DNA from: JACKAQ01 sp965227145
GTDB lineage: Bacteria > Calditrichota > Calditrichia > RBG-13-44-9 > J075
Length of the DNA: 64,000 nt
Assembly: GCA_965227145.1 (NCBI GenBank)
Contig: OZ245730.1
Location: 3,658,001-3,722,000, forward strand
Reading direction: 5' to 3'
Shown: positions 17,970 to 25,322 of the stretch, piece by piece
Position numbering within the stretch: the stretch's first letter is position 1
Layout: every line of letters begins with the position of its first letter
Position numbers and translations under genes: made by a program
The notes under the pieces: generated by a model
Told to the model about the DNA's origin: nothing
The model's database searches: none
What the model saw: only the letters and a program-made list of their open reading frames with translations

Positions 17970-19145
17970 GCAGTTTAATTTTTCTTCCGCCTGTTTGATA
18001 ATTGTTTCTGCTTTTTCTCGAAACTTAATTTCACTCTCAAATATTGTTTTTCCGCCTATGTCTTCTCCCATACTGGTCCAAATGCCATTGCAGTTATAAA
18101 AATACCACATTCCATACCCAAAAGAATTAAGGTATGCGTTATTTACAACTCCAGCTATTTTGTTTTTGTAAATAAATATTTTTTCAATATTAATTTCCAA
18201 TACTTTGTTTTTTTCTGATTCGCTAATGTTTTCTTTGTTCAATTTTCGGGTTTTCATTTCAGAAACATAGGCATTTATTGGCGATGAGCTATCATTGGAA
18301 TCTAACAAGTCATTGATTTTCTTTTTTATGAATTGAGAGGAATAAGAGCCTTCGGGAAGAGCATTTTTCCCAAGTAAAATTTCAGGTTTGAGTTTGATTT
18401 CTTTTATTTCACCTTTTTCGTGATTTACAAAATAAGAATTGTGTATGTCGCTTTGGCTGATAGATTTTATAGCTTTCCCGTTTTTGAAAAGAATTCCGGC
18501 TAATTCATCAGTTGTATAACCCGAATTCATTTTTCCATCTTTTATCATTTGATGATATAAATTTCTCCTTGATTCTTGTGAGTAGTGTGGACTATTGCTA
18601 TAAGGCAAAAAACCTAAACCTTTGACAATACTTAAATTAACGGGGCGTGAATCACTAATTCCGTTCTGAAACCAACATATTGAACCGGCACTTCCTCCCG
18701 ACAAAATGATTCCATTTTTTAGTGCTTTTTTCAAAATATTATCTATTCCTTGAGCTTTCCAAATTCCAAGCATATTCAAGGTATTTCCCCCGCCAACCAC
18801 AATCGCATCAGAATTAAGAAGAATTTCTTCAAATGATTGATTCTTCTCGGAGGAACTTACCCACACTTTTAGAATTATAGAGTCTAATTGCAAGGTATTA
18901 CATATATTTTCCCAATATTTAATATTATCTGGATTGTCTCCACTTGCAGTTGGCAGGTAACAGATTTTGGGATGTTCTTTTTTTGTCAAATCAGCTACGT
19001 ATTGGACAAACTTTGTGTTAATATCTCCGCCCCAAATAAAAATAATCTCATCCTGTCTGTCTGCGTTTTGTTGTGCTTTCAGACTCACAATTCCAACGAA
19101 AATAAAAAGTAAAAAGATTAGTAATGTAAATGCTCTCTGTTTCAT
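17964..19145 (-). CDS. Cassette gene: exported peptidase S51-family (cyanophycinase/dipeptidase E-like) protein
   Basis: 393 residues from the ATG at 19145, which gives a signal peptide (FTLLIFLLFIFVGIVSLKAQ) and follows AGAGAAACA; the longer frame runs into the attC. The N-terminal two thirds resemble S51 serine peptidases: EIIFIWGGDINTKFVQYV, ICYLPTASGDNPDN, DAIVVGGGNTLNML, and the nucleophile elbow ILSGGSAGSICWF (Ser). A His later (NSPHYSQESRR) fits the family pattern. The last ~120 residues are an extra domain of unknown role. Members cleave Asp-X dipeptides, cyanophycin or similar. AT-rich codon use suggests a Bacteroidetes-like donor. Confidence 0.78.
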   Translation of the reverse strand: MKQRAFTLLIFLLFIFVGIVSLKAQQNADRQDEIIFIWGGDINTKFVQYVADLTKKEHPKICYLPTASGDNPDNIKYWENICNTLQLDSIILKVWVSSSEKNQSFEEILLNSDAIVVGGGNTLNMLGIWKAQGIDNILKKALKNGIILSGGSAGSICWFQNGISDSRPVNLSIVKGLGFLPYSNSPHYSQESRRNLYHQMIKDGKMNSGYTTDELAGILFKNGKAIKSISQSDIHNSYFVNHEKGEIKEIKLKPEILLGKNALPEGSYSSQFIKKKINDLLDSNDSSSPINAYVSEMKTRKLNKENISESEKNKVLEINIEKIFIYKNKIAGVVNNAYLNSFGYGMWYFYNCNGIWTSMGEDIGGKTIFESEIKFREKAETIIKQAEEKLNCH

Positions 19146-19169
19146 ATTTGTTTCTCTTGTTTTAATTGC

Positions 19170-19300
19170 CACTAACGGTTAGTATATGAAAAGTAGGCGA
19201 TTTCGAAGCACATAACTTTCGACTAAGCACAAAGTTTGATACGAGCCAAAAGCCTTGAATCGACTACTGTTTCGCCTATTTTTTATATACATTGTTAGCT
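19170..19300 (-). other. Long attC-like site of the propeller cassette
   Basis: Ends CACTAAC and GTTAGCT; outer arms GTATATGAAAAGTAGGCG and CGCCTATTTTTTATATAC pair, with a ~60 bp centre. Nearly the same arms as the 17840-17969 site, showing a second, long attC family in this array. Confidence 0.68.
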
Positions 19301-19308
19301 GTTGCCTT

Positions 19309-20373
19309 TTATTTATTCTTCCTTGTCATATCAGTAACTACTTCTCCGTCATATTTCCAAAATCCATTTGTTCCACCAAACCAAATGTTGTCTTCTTTAT
19401 CTCCGACTATAAAGACTATCCGTTCGTAAGTGACATTTTTATTATCAACAAATCGAGTAAATTCTTTTCCGTTATAGACACAAAATCCTTGCATTCCACC
19501 AACCCATAAATTACCTTGTTTGTCTTCATAAATTGCTCTGACATTTTTGGTGCAAAGTCCGTCTTTCTCTGTAAAGGTTTGAAATGAATTTCCGTTAAAG
19601 GAAGTCAAGCCACTTTCTCTATTACCATTGAAACCAAACCAAATAATTCCCTTACTGTCAACAATAATTATCCTTATTTGGTCGTCACTTATTCCATCTT
19701 TCGGCATATATTGAGTGAAAGTTTCCCCGTCAAATTTGTTAGCTCCACCGTGAGACATTGAGGCGAACCATAAGTTTCCGTAATTATCTTCTGTAATTTT
19801 TTGAATAACGTTGTGATAAAGTCCATCAGGCATAGTATCGCCAATTTCTGATAAGAGGTTCGTGAATGATTTGCCATCGTAACGATATGCTCCAGCTCCA
19901 TTTGTTCCTATCCAAAACATTCCATTTTTATCTTGAACAATAGACTGCACTTCATTTGGATTGACCATCGGATATGATTTTTTAAGCCAATCGGTTGAGA
20001 TTTTATATTCTGGAATTTTTAAATGCGTAAACTTTGTTCCATTAAAAATGGAAATTCCGTTTGCTGTTCCAAACCATAAATCGCCATTATCAACTTGATA
20101 AATACAAGATATTTTATTGTTAGAAAGTCCCTCTTTTTCTGTAAAATGAACAAAATTTGAACCGTCAAATTTATAAACACCATCGTTGGTAGTTCCAAAC
20201 CAAAGATTGTCGTCTTTATCTAAAAAACCGCAATAAACATTTCCATTTGGTTTTTCTGTTTTTCCTGTCGTTATATTGTCTTCAATTTTCTTTTGCTTGA
20301 CCTGTCCATTACAAGAAGACAAAATAAATATCAAGCCTACAAGTGTAAAATATTTTGGTAAGATTAATTTCAT
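19309..20373 (-). CDS. Cassette gene: lipoprotein with two-component-regulator-type propeller repeats
   Basis: 354 residues. The N-terminal signal ends in a lipobox (FILSSC), so the protein is a lipoprotein. The rest has seven or so repeats of a Reg_prop-like unit: GNLWFGT/GGAN, DNLWFGTTNDGVYKFDG, GDLWFGTANGISIFNG, GMFWIGTNGAGAYRYDG, GNLWVGGMQGFCVYNG, DNIWFGGTNGFWKYDG. These units build the periplasmic sensor propeller of hybrid two-component systems such as those of Bacteroides. Here they stand alone with no kinase part, so this may be a ligand-binding or surface lipoprotein. AT-rich; start 20373 follows AGGAAAACAT. Confidence 0.82.
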   Translation of the reverse strand: MKLILPKYFTLVGLIFILSSCNGQVKQKKIEDNITTGKTEKPNGNVYCGFLDKDDNLWFGTTNDGVYKFDGSNFVHFTEKEGLSNNKISCIYQVDNGDLWFGTANGISIFNGTKFTHLKIPEYKISTDWLKKSYPMVNPNEVQSIVQDKNGMFWIGTNGAGAYRYDGKSFTNLLSEIGDTMPDGLYHNVIQKITEDNYGNLWFASMSHGGANKFDGETFTQYMPKDGISDDQIRIIIVDSKGIIWFGFNGNRESGLTSFNGNSFQTFTEKDGLCTKNVRAIYEDKQGNLWVGGMQGFCVYNGKEFTRFVDNKNVTYERIVFIVGDKEDNIWFGGTNGFWKYDGEVVTDMTRKNK

Positions 20374-20408
20374 ATGTTTTCCTATTGGTTCTTGGTTTGT
20401 TTAGGTTA

Positions 20409-20520
20409 CAGCTAACTGTTGTGTATATTCATTGTACTTATACCGCCAAATTGGAGGGATAACAACAGTTGTTTATATATTTATGTTAACATTTCTATTT
20501 TTATTTCCTTACACATAACC
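20409..20520 (-). other. Degenerate attC-like junction before repeat copy C
   Basis: Begins CAGCTAAC, has the inverted pair AACTGTTGT (20414) and ACAACAGTT (20462), and ends against ACATAACC of repeat copy C. Probably a decayed long-type attC or a fused pair of cassettes. Confidence 0.45.
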
Positions 20521-20669
20521 AGTGATTATATCGTTTCTGTATATCATGAATAATAAGTTCCCATATTCGATACAGGTTACCGGATTTCCGGGGTTTTTGC
20601 AAGGGGTTGTATTTGGGGTAGAACTGTTAATTTTAGTAATTGGACAAGATAGACAGGCTTAATCTAACG
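20517..20669 (-). repeat. Array repeat copy C (~150 bp orfless unit)
   Basis: Full-length copy, AACCAGTGATTATATCG to CTTAATCTAACG. Directly followed, towards the right, by the attC of the GNAT cassette. Differs from copies B and D at only a handful of positions. Confidence 0.78.
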
Positions 20670-20722
20670 TCCGCGTAATAGGCGCGAGCTTGCGAGCGTC
20701 CTAATTGACGCGATTGTTAGCA
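20662..20722 (-). other. attC site of the GNAT cassette 20701-21144
   Basis: Minus strand GCTAACAATCGCGTCAATTA, stem GGACGCTCGC/GCG-rich loop, then CGCGGACGTTAGATT. Cores GCTAAC and GTTAGAT. The gene reads through the left core and stops within the site (codons AAC AAT CGC GTC AAT TAG). Confidence 0.78.
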
Positions 20723-21144
20723 GTAAATTTCAGGCGCAATAATTGCTGACCGGTAGGTTCATGTTGTTTTTCTTCCAGATGCTCAAACCCGTATCTCGAG
20801 TAAAACTTACGACCGATTACATTTTCTTTAAACACCTCAACTTCAAGGTCTCCATGAAGTTCTTGCGCCTTGTCCATGAGAGCTTTGCCCACTCCCTGAC
20901 CATGAAATTCCGGCTGAAGAAATATTGCGCCAACCTCGTTACCCATCAACGCAATAAAGCCTCTGACTTCACCATCGATTTGTGCAACCCAGGTATCTGT
21001 ATTGGGAAGATATATTTCTGCCACATTTTTCCTTTCCTGAGCGATAAATTCCTCAGTCATAAATGGATGGGCTAACCGGGTTGCCACCTCCCATGACGAG
21101 AGTACTGCGTCTAAATCTGTATTTTCATATTGTCTTATTTGCAC
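20701..21144 (-). CDS. Cassette gene: GNAT-family N-acetyltransferase (single domain)
   Basis: 147 residues from a GTG start with AAAGGA upstream. A complete small GNAT acetyltransferase: IRQYENTDLDAVLSSWE, TWVAQIDGEVRGFIAL, the acetyl-CoA loop IFLQPEFHGQGVGKALMDKA (QGVGKAL fits [QR]-x-x-G-x-[GA]), and VIGRKFYSRYGFE at the C-terminal end. It resembles the YjaB/RimI-like group that acetylates small molecules or protein N-termini; the substrate is not deducible. The C-terminal eight residues are encoded by the attC itself, so recombination with another cassette would change the tail. Confidence 0.87.
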   Translation of the reverse strand: MQIRQYENTDLDAVLSSWEVATRLAHPFMTEEFIAQERKNVAEIYLPNTDTWVAQIDGEVRGFIALMGNEVGAIFLQPEFHGQGVGKALMDKAQELHGDLEVEVFKENVIGRKFYSRYGFEHLEEKQHEPTGQQLLRLKFTANNRVN

Positions 21145-21163
21145 TGATATATTTCCTTTACTG

Positions 21164-21219
21164 TTAATAGTTCCGGTTCAGCGGCGGCGGTCGCCGTCCG
21201 CTTCAACTGGTTGTTAGGC
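21164..21219 (-). other. attC site of DUF4345 cassette copy 2
   Basis: Minus strand GCCTAACAACCAGTTGAAGCGG, loop, CCGCCGCTGAACCGGAAC. Left core GCCTAAC perfect, right core degenerate, arms AGCGGACGGCG/CGCCGCCGCT. Slightly different centre from the copy at 17315-17367. Confidence 0.72.
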
Positions 21220-21632
21220 ATCTTACGAACTGGATTTCCTCAAAGACAATACCGCCAAGACTGTAAAGAACACTTCCGCGGAGAGAACGCCCGAATACAA
21301 AGGAGCAGGTAGTCCATCTACTACAATACTGAAGATGCGCCCCAGTGCGAAGCCGGAAAATAGTAATGCGATCGCAACGAGCGAGAACCTGCTGAAACCA
21401 GGCTTTATTGCGCCAAGCAAGAAGAGAGTGGCAATGCCCAGATATGCGCCACCATAAGCCGCACGAATGATATGAAGATGGTTGATCGTCGTCAGTTCAA
21501 TACCAGGTTCTTTCATCATCATTTGTGGCGCAAAAAGATGAAGTGCTCCTACAACCAACATCATCAGACCAGCCCCATACAAAGCAAAGTTTTTCATGTA
21601 TATCTCTTACGTTTTGAAATAGATTTGGATGC
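21200..21632 (-). repeat. Duplicated cassette, copy 2 of 2
   Basis: Matches 17345-17780 almost base for base from CAACTGGTTGTTAGGC to TAGATTTGGATG, after which copy 1 continues GTTTAAC and copy 2 GCTTAAC. Both end exactly at a cassette core. Confidence 0.85.
21223..21597 (-). CDS. Cassette gene: DUF4345 membrane protein (copy 2)
   Basis: 124 residues, identical in sequence to the product of 17370-17744: four membrane helices and the GLPAPLYSGVLSAEVF loop of DUF4345. In the leader the first ATG of copy 1 is TAT here (GATATACATG), which supports initiation at the shared second ATG. It lies between the GNAT cassette and repeat copy D. The identity implies very recent duplication or continued recombination. 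It has the same unknown membrane role as copy 1. Confidence 0.87.
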   Translation of the reverse strand: MKNFALYGAGLMMLVVGALHLFAPQMMMKEPGIELTTINHLHIIRAAYGGAYLGIATLFLLGAIKPGFSRFSLVAIALLFSGFALGRIFSIVVDGLPAPLYSGVLSAEVFFTVLAVLSLRKSSS

Positions 21633-21634
21633 TT

Positions 21635-21786
21635 AACCAGTGATTATATAGTTTCTGTATATCATGAATAATAAGTTCCCATATTCGATACAGGTTACCG
21701 AATTTCCGGGGTTTATGCAAGGGGTTGTTTTTGGGGTAGAACGGTTAATTTTAGTAGTTGGGCAAGATAGACAGGTTTAATCGAAC
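21635..21786 (-). repeat. Array repeat copy D (~150 bp orfless unit)
   Basis: Full-length copy from AACCAGTGATTATATAG to TTTAATCGAACG. Its outer end GCTTAACCAG and the far side of the adjoining attC (CTGGTTAGC) are inverted relative to each other, so repeat plus attC form one larger palindrome-bounded block. Confidence 0.78.
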
Positions 21787-21836
21787 GTTAAAAAATCAGC
21801 GGCCGCGTAGCGGTCCGCTGCATTGCCTGGTTAGCA
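21780..21836 (-). other. attC site of the lipoprotein/HxlR/thioredoxin cassette
   Basis: Minus strand GCTAACCAGGCAATGCAGCG, stem GGACCGCTACGCGGCCGC, then TTTTTTAACGTTCG. Arms GCAGCGGACCGC/GCGGCCGCTG pair. Confidence 0.72.
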
Positions 21837-21843
21837 GCTTACT

Positions 21844-22269
21844 TCATTCAAAGTAATCTGGATACTCAGAAAGCAACTTTTCAACCTTATGGGTTGCTTG
21901 CTCATCACCACGTTCACTTAATGCACGAACTGCTGGTATAAAATCCATCAAATAAACATGGAGTTGATCATGGGCCGGCCCAGTCATCCTGCAACCCTCG
22001 ATAAGTTTATCTAAATCACTTGAAAGCAATTTCCCTAACTCAGAACCCGAAACATCCCCCTTGAGGCGGTTATCCATTACAGAAAACATTTCTCGGGTAT
22101 GATCATCCATCAACCACTTCTTGCCTTCATTCAATTCAATTTTCAAAGATGAAGAGACATCTGCAGGCGAGCGGTGATCATGAGTCTCATGATGGGAATG
22201 ATGATCTCCCCCACATGAAACCATGAACAGAACGAGCACACTGCTCACCGAAAGAGTAAAAAAACGCAT
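21844..22269 (-). CDS. Cassette gene: His-rich lipoprotein
   Basis: 141 residues from the second ATG (22269), which follows AAAGGA; an upstream ATG at 22284 is less well placed. The signal ends in a lipobox (LFMVSC), followed by a histidine-rich stretch (GGDHHSHHETHDH) that could bind a divalent metal. The rest is helical (LSSDLDKLIEGCRMTG, DQLHVYLMDFIPAVRAL), of a kind seen in small exported proteins of unknown role. It shares a cassette with an HxlR regulator and a CPVC thioredoxin-like protein, so a metal or redox stress function is a reasonable guess but is not shown. Confidence 0.72.
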   Translation of the reverse strand: MRFFTLSVSSVLVLFMVSCGGDHHSHHETHDHRSPADVSSSLKIELNEGKKWLMDDHTREMFSVMDNRLKGDVSGSELGKLLSSDLDKLIEGCRMTGPAHDQLHVYLMDFIPAVRALSERGDEQATHKVEKLLSEYPDYFE

Positions 22270-22312
22270 AATCGTTCCTTTCATTTGCTAATCGTCAAAG
22301 TGTGGCGCGTCT

Positions 22313-22663
22313 TTAGCCGTTGCCACCACCGCCTTGTTGGGCTTCTTCGTTCTCATTTTCGTCAAGTTCGTGAATCTTGCGAATAATTTCAACAAGGCTT
22401 GCTCCCTTTGGCGTCAGAGAATAGACCGTTCTAGGAGGTAGTTCTTTATACTTTTTCTTATTCAACAGCCCGTAGGCTGTTAGCTTCCGGAGTCGCTCAG
22501 AAAGGACTTTGGTTGATATGCCAACGATATGTCTTTCCAGAACTCCGGGTCGGTCAATCCCCTCTTTAACTGCAACGAGCACGGAAACGGACCACTTGCA
22601 CCCGACGACCTGTTCTAAGCATTCGTAGTCTCTACGAGCATTTCTTTTATTTTTTTCTGCCAT
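22313..22663 (-). CDS. HxlR-family winged-helix regulator
   Basis: 116 residues. Fits HxlR: an early Cys (DYECLEQVVGCKWSVSVLVA), the helix-turn-helix LERHIVGISTKVLSERLRKLTAYGLL, and the wing KELPPRTVYSLTPKG. Family members such as HypR and YodB sense electrophiles or oxidants through the conserved Cys and repress nearby redox genes. Its promoter region (22664-22800) is shared with the divergent thioredoxin-like gene, the usual arrangement for a regulator and its target. The C-terminal tail is acidic and Gly-rich (EEAQQGGGGNG), which is unusual. Confidence 0.85.
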   Translation of the reverse strand: MAEKNKRNARRDYECLEQVVGCKWSVSVLVAVKEGIDRPGVLERHIVGISTKVLSERLRKLTAYGLLNKKKYKELPPRTVYSLTPKGASLVEIIRKIHELDENENEEAQQGGGGNG

Positions 22664-22800
22664 GATTACCAGTGTTTTATACCAAATTGTGCCCTACCCA
22701 CTAAAAAGTGCCCTCTTTCTGGAGGCAGAACGATCATATATATTATGGCTGTCAATCTGGATGAACCAGAACAACTTAAATTAAAGAAAGGAATAACAAA
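22664..22800. promoter_or_regulatory. Divergent promoter region between hxlR-like and thioredoxin-like genes
   Basis: 137 bp separate the two start codons. It holds the AAAGGA ribosome site of the plus-strand gene and the imperfect dyad AGTGCCCTCTTTCTGGAGGCA. An HxlR dimer would be expected to bind here; no operator can be proven from sequence. Confidence 0.4.
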
Positions 22801-23034
22801 ATGAGCAAAGCTGTATTCTATCATGCCGGTTGCCCGGTCTGCGTTGAAGCCGAACAAAAGGTAGCGGAAGCTATCGACAAAGGCAAATACACTGTGGAGA
22901 TTGTTCACCTTGGGGAAAGCAAGAATCGCCTCCCGGAGGCAGAGCAGGCTGGTGTAAAATCCGTGCCGGCACTGGTTCTTGATGGCGTCCCCTTTCATAT
23001 CAATTTCGGTGCGGATCTGTCTGCGTTGAAATAA
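22801..23034 (+). CDS. Small thioredoxin/glutaredoxin-fold protein with CPVC motif
   Basis: 77 residues, the only plus-strand gene in the cassette array. MSKAVFYHAGCPVCVEAEQ carries a CPVC redox motif, followed by a typical thioredoxin-fold second half with a cis-Pro loop (VKSVPALVLDGVPFH). It is short, like the glutaredoxin/NrdH group, but lacks their other signature residues. It probably reduces disulfides or mixed disulfides under control of the divergent HxlR-type regulator, and may act as that regulator's partner. A clear terminator follows 17 bp after the stop. Confidence 0.82.
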   Translation: MSKAVFYHAGCPVCVEAEQKVAEAIDKGKYTVEIVHLGESKNRLPEAEQAGVKSVPALVLDGVPFHINFGADLSALK

Positions 23035-23050
23035 AGGTGCCTCTCATTCT

Positions 23051-23083
23051 GAACCCTCCTGTGGATACGGGAGGGTTCTTTTT
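23051..23083 (+). terminator. Rho-independent terminator of the thioredoxin-like gene
   Basis: GAACCCTCC, nine-base loop, GGGAGGGTTC, then TTTTTG. A stable stem with a T-run in the plus-strand direction. Confidence 0.85.
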
Positions 23084-23087
23084 GTTT

Positions 23088-23162
23088 GCCCAACGTTGAG
23101 ATCAGCGGATTGATGAGCTAGCTTCAGCGAAGCCCATGGGTCCGCTAAATTGAGTTATTATA
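23088..23162 (-). other. attC site of the serine-hydrolase cassette
   Basis: Plus strand left core GCCCAAC, right core GTTATTA; arms ATCAGCGGAT (23101) and GGTCCGCTAAAT (23139) pair around a TTCAGCGAAG loop. It marks the boundary between the redox cassette and the serine-hydrolase cassette. Confidence 0.72.
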
Positions 23163-23179
23163 CCACTATTTTTGTTGCA

Positions 23180-24667
23180 CTACAATCGAGTATCCTCAAA
23201 AATTGGAATAATATCTTCAATAACCATAGGTAATTTTTTAATATCCAAACCATCATTATTATAATCAGATGAAGTAATTGCTATTACCAGATTCATATCT
23301 CTCGTTACCATAATATATTGGCCGCCAGCGCCGAGCGCTAAAAACATATCGTGTTCAGTCTTTCCTCCATGAACCGGATCATTCCACCAGCATTTGTTGC
23401 GTTTCGATCTGTACCACCATTGGTATCCGTAGTCAAAAAACTCGCTTTCGGCAACGTACGGCTTTGTTGAATTAACGATCCATTCTTTCGGGACTATTTG
23501 TTCACCTTCCCAATTACCATTGTTCAAAACCAACAAACCGATTTTAGCCATATCCCTTGGATACAATTCAAGCCCGGCATCACAAGGAACTACACCATTT
23601 TCTTTATCCCAACTAAATTCCGAAATACCCAGTTTGTTAAAAAAAACTTCTTTTGCAAATTCATCGGCCTGCTTGTTTTCAAGTGTATATATTATACCGC
23701 CGAGAAGTTTTGAGCATTTAGCGGAGTATCTGAATTTCTCTCCCGGGATTGTTTCCATTGGACTTTTTAGTATGCACTCAATAAAATTATCCGGTCCGGG
23801 TTTTTCGGATTCTTCTTCATCATTGAAACCGGCAGTCATCGTTAAAACATGCTTAAGTGAGACTCGCTCATTTTCAGGTGTTTTTAATGAAGCATACTGC
23901 GGGAAAAAATTAAAAACGGACTGATCTACATCATTTATTTTATGGCGATCTAAAGCTATTCCCAACAGTAAAGAAGCAACACTTTTGGTACATGAGTTAA
24001 TTCGATGCTGTTTCGTTCGATTAAAGCCAAAAAAATATTCTTCAAGTATTAGTTTCCGATCTTTGATGATTAATATAGATTCCAGTCGTCCGAATTCGTA
24101 ATTGATAATCCTCTCCATCAGCCTATATACGACAGTTGTATCTTTTATAAATTTGAAAATAGAATCTGTTTGTAAATTATCATCAAGTTTTTCAGGTTTA
24201 TGATACTTGTAAACAATCTGATCGTTTTCATCCGGAATCCGCGGGTAAAATAATCTGATAAGATTTTTGTCGGCACGAACAAAGTTTAATGGATCTTTAT
24301 TACTATCCATTGTATGGACAGCGCCTTTAAGAATTTCACTTTCAGCATCATGGCTGCATATTAAAGTATCCGAATCCAAATCAAGAACGGTAATTCTTTT
24401 TGAAATAGAATCATATTGTACATTAATAAACTTCCATTCCATACTATACTCATCGTTTCGTAAGAAACAACCGCGGGCTGTCATTTTTTTAGCACTATCG
24501 CTTTTGATAAACAAGGCAACTTTTCGCATACCCGATCCAAAATCAGGAGATGTTTCTTCAGTTGAGATCCACAATCCTTCGATGTCTGTGGCAGTTTTAT
24601 TGTTATAGCAACTAGTGAGGAAGATTGCCATCGAAACCGCCGCGAAAAATAGTTTTGATGTAATCAT
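23180..24667 (-). CDS. Cassette gene: lipoprotein serine hydrolase (class C beta-lactamase-like family)
   Basis: 495 residues; start 24667 follows GAGG. The N-terminal signal ends in a lipobox (IFLTSC). The first ~170 residues are a separate beta-rich region (DIEGLWISTEETSPDFGSG). The remainder matches the penicillin-binding/class C beta-lactamase-like fold: S-x-x-K in SCTKSVASLLLG, the Tyr motif in FRYSAKCSKLLGG and a HGGKTEHD segment in the KTG position. Such proteins act as esterases, D-amino-acid peptidases or lactamases, and true antibiotic resistance is not implied. AT-rich composition and its own attC mark it as a cassette. It is long for a cassette gene. Confidence 0.83.
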   Translation of the reverse strand: MITSKLFFAAVSMAIFLTSCYNNKTATDIEGLWISTEETSPDFGSGMRKVALFIKSDSAKKMTARGCFLRNDEYSMEWKFINVQYDSISKRITVLDLDSDTLICSHDAESEILKGAVHTMDSNKDPLNFVRADKNLIRLFYPRIPDENDQIVYKYHKPEKLDDNLQTDSIFKFIKDTTVVYRLMERIINYEFGRLESILIIKDRKLILEEYFFGFNRTKQHRINSCTKSVASLLLGIALDRHKINDVDQSVFNFFPQYASLKTPENERVSLKHVLTMTAGFNDEEESEKPGPDNFIECILKSPMETIPGEKFRYSAKCSKLLGGIIYTLENKQADEFAKEVFFNKLGISEFSWDKENGVVPCDAGLELYPRDMAKIGLLVLNNGNWEGEQIVPKEWIVNSTKPYVAESEFFDYGYQWWYRSKRNKCWWNDPVHGGKTEHDMFLALGAGGQYIMVTRDMNLVIAITSSDYNNDGLDIKKLPMVIEDIIPIFEDTRL

Positions 24668-24708
24668 CGTTGTACCTCGAAAATACAGGATTTATTGTTT
24701 TAAGTGAT

Positions 24709-24811
24709 AACCAGAGATGATACAGTTTCTGTATATCATGAATAATAAGTTCCCATATTCGATACAGATTACCGGATTTCCGGGTTTTTTGCAAGGGATT
24801 GTTTTGGGGGT
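24709..24811 (-). repeat. Array repeat copy E (truncated)
   Basis: From AACCAGAGATGATACAG to about TTTTGGGGGT, with the TATATCATGAATAATAAG and TTACCGGATTTCCGGG core. The part ending in the GAACG/TAACG core is missing, so this end of the array has lost its cassette boundary. Confidence 0.75.
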
Positions 24812-24958
24812 GAGTGTGTTTTATTGTTTTGGTGTTATAGTTTTTGGTTGAAGCGAGTATTTAGTTGTTAAGTGTTTGTAATTGAGAGGCTTTTCGTAAA
24901 GAGAAAAAAACTTATGAATTTTCATTAATTCTTTTACAGCATTTTTTTCCCGCGTATC

Positions 24959-25165
24959 TCATAAGATGCTATCAGCCTTCAATTCCTTAAGCAATTCACT
25001 GTGGGATAGGGTTTCTTCATCTAATCTTTCTGCCCGAACTGCCAAATCCTGAATATCTTCAAGCAAGGCTCGAAACGTTTCCATAGAAAGGATAACTTCA
25101 ATCTTGTTACCGTTTTCATCGGTAATGTATTTTGGTTTTAATTTTTGGATGTCAAACATACGCAT
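24959..25165 (-). CDS. Orphan antitoxin-like protein (type II toxin-antitoxin)
   Basis: Read from the ATG at 25165 it gives 68 residues (MRMFDIQKLKPKYITDENGN...); a longer frame to 25309 has an implausible N-terminus that runs towards the tail-tube fragment. The pattern KYITDENGNKIEVILSMETFRALLEDIQDL followed by RAERLDEETLSHSELLKEL is typical of small RelB/Phd-like antitoxins that pair with RelE or Doc-type toxins. No toxin gene is adjacent, so it is either a solitary immunity gene, an orphan after deletion, or an antitoxin that stabilises the array. It is the last cassette-like gene on this side. Confidence 0.65.
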   Translation of the reverse strand: MRMFDIQKLKPKYITDENGNKIEVILSMETFRALLEDIQDLAVRAERLDEETLSHSELLKELKADSIL

Positions 25166-25322
25166 ACACACTTTCGGTTGGTTTCCGGATAACATACGTA
25201 TTAAACGCTGGCTATGCAATAGTGATTCAGTCTGTTTCCCTGGGTTCAGGGAAAGCTGGTCGGTGAAAACATTTCCTAACAAATAATATTCGGAGCAATA
25301 CGATAACATACTTTATAGTGGT

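Noticed and set aside
22313..23034. HxlR and CPVC genes as two separate cassettes
   Set aside because: No attC-like site lies between 21844 and 23034; they share one cassette bounded by sites at 21780 and 23088.
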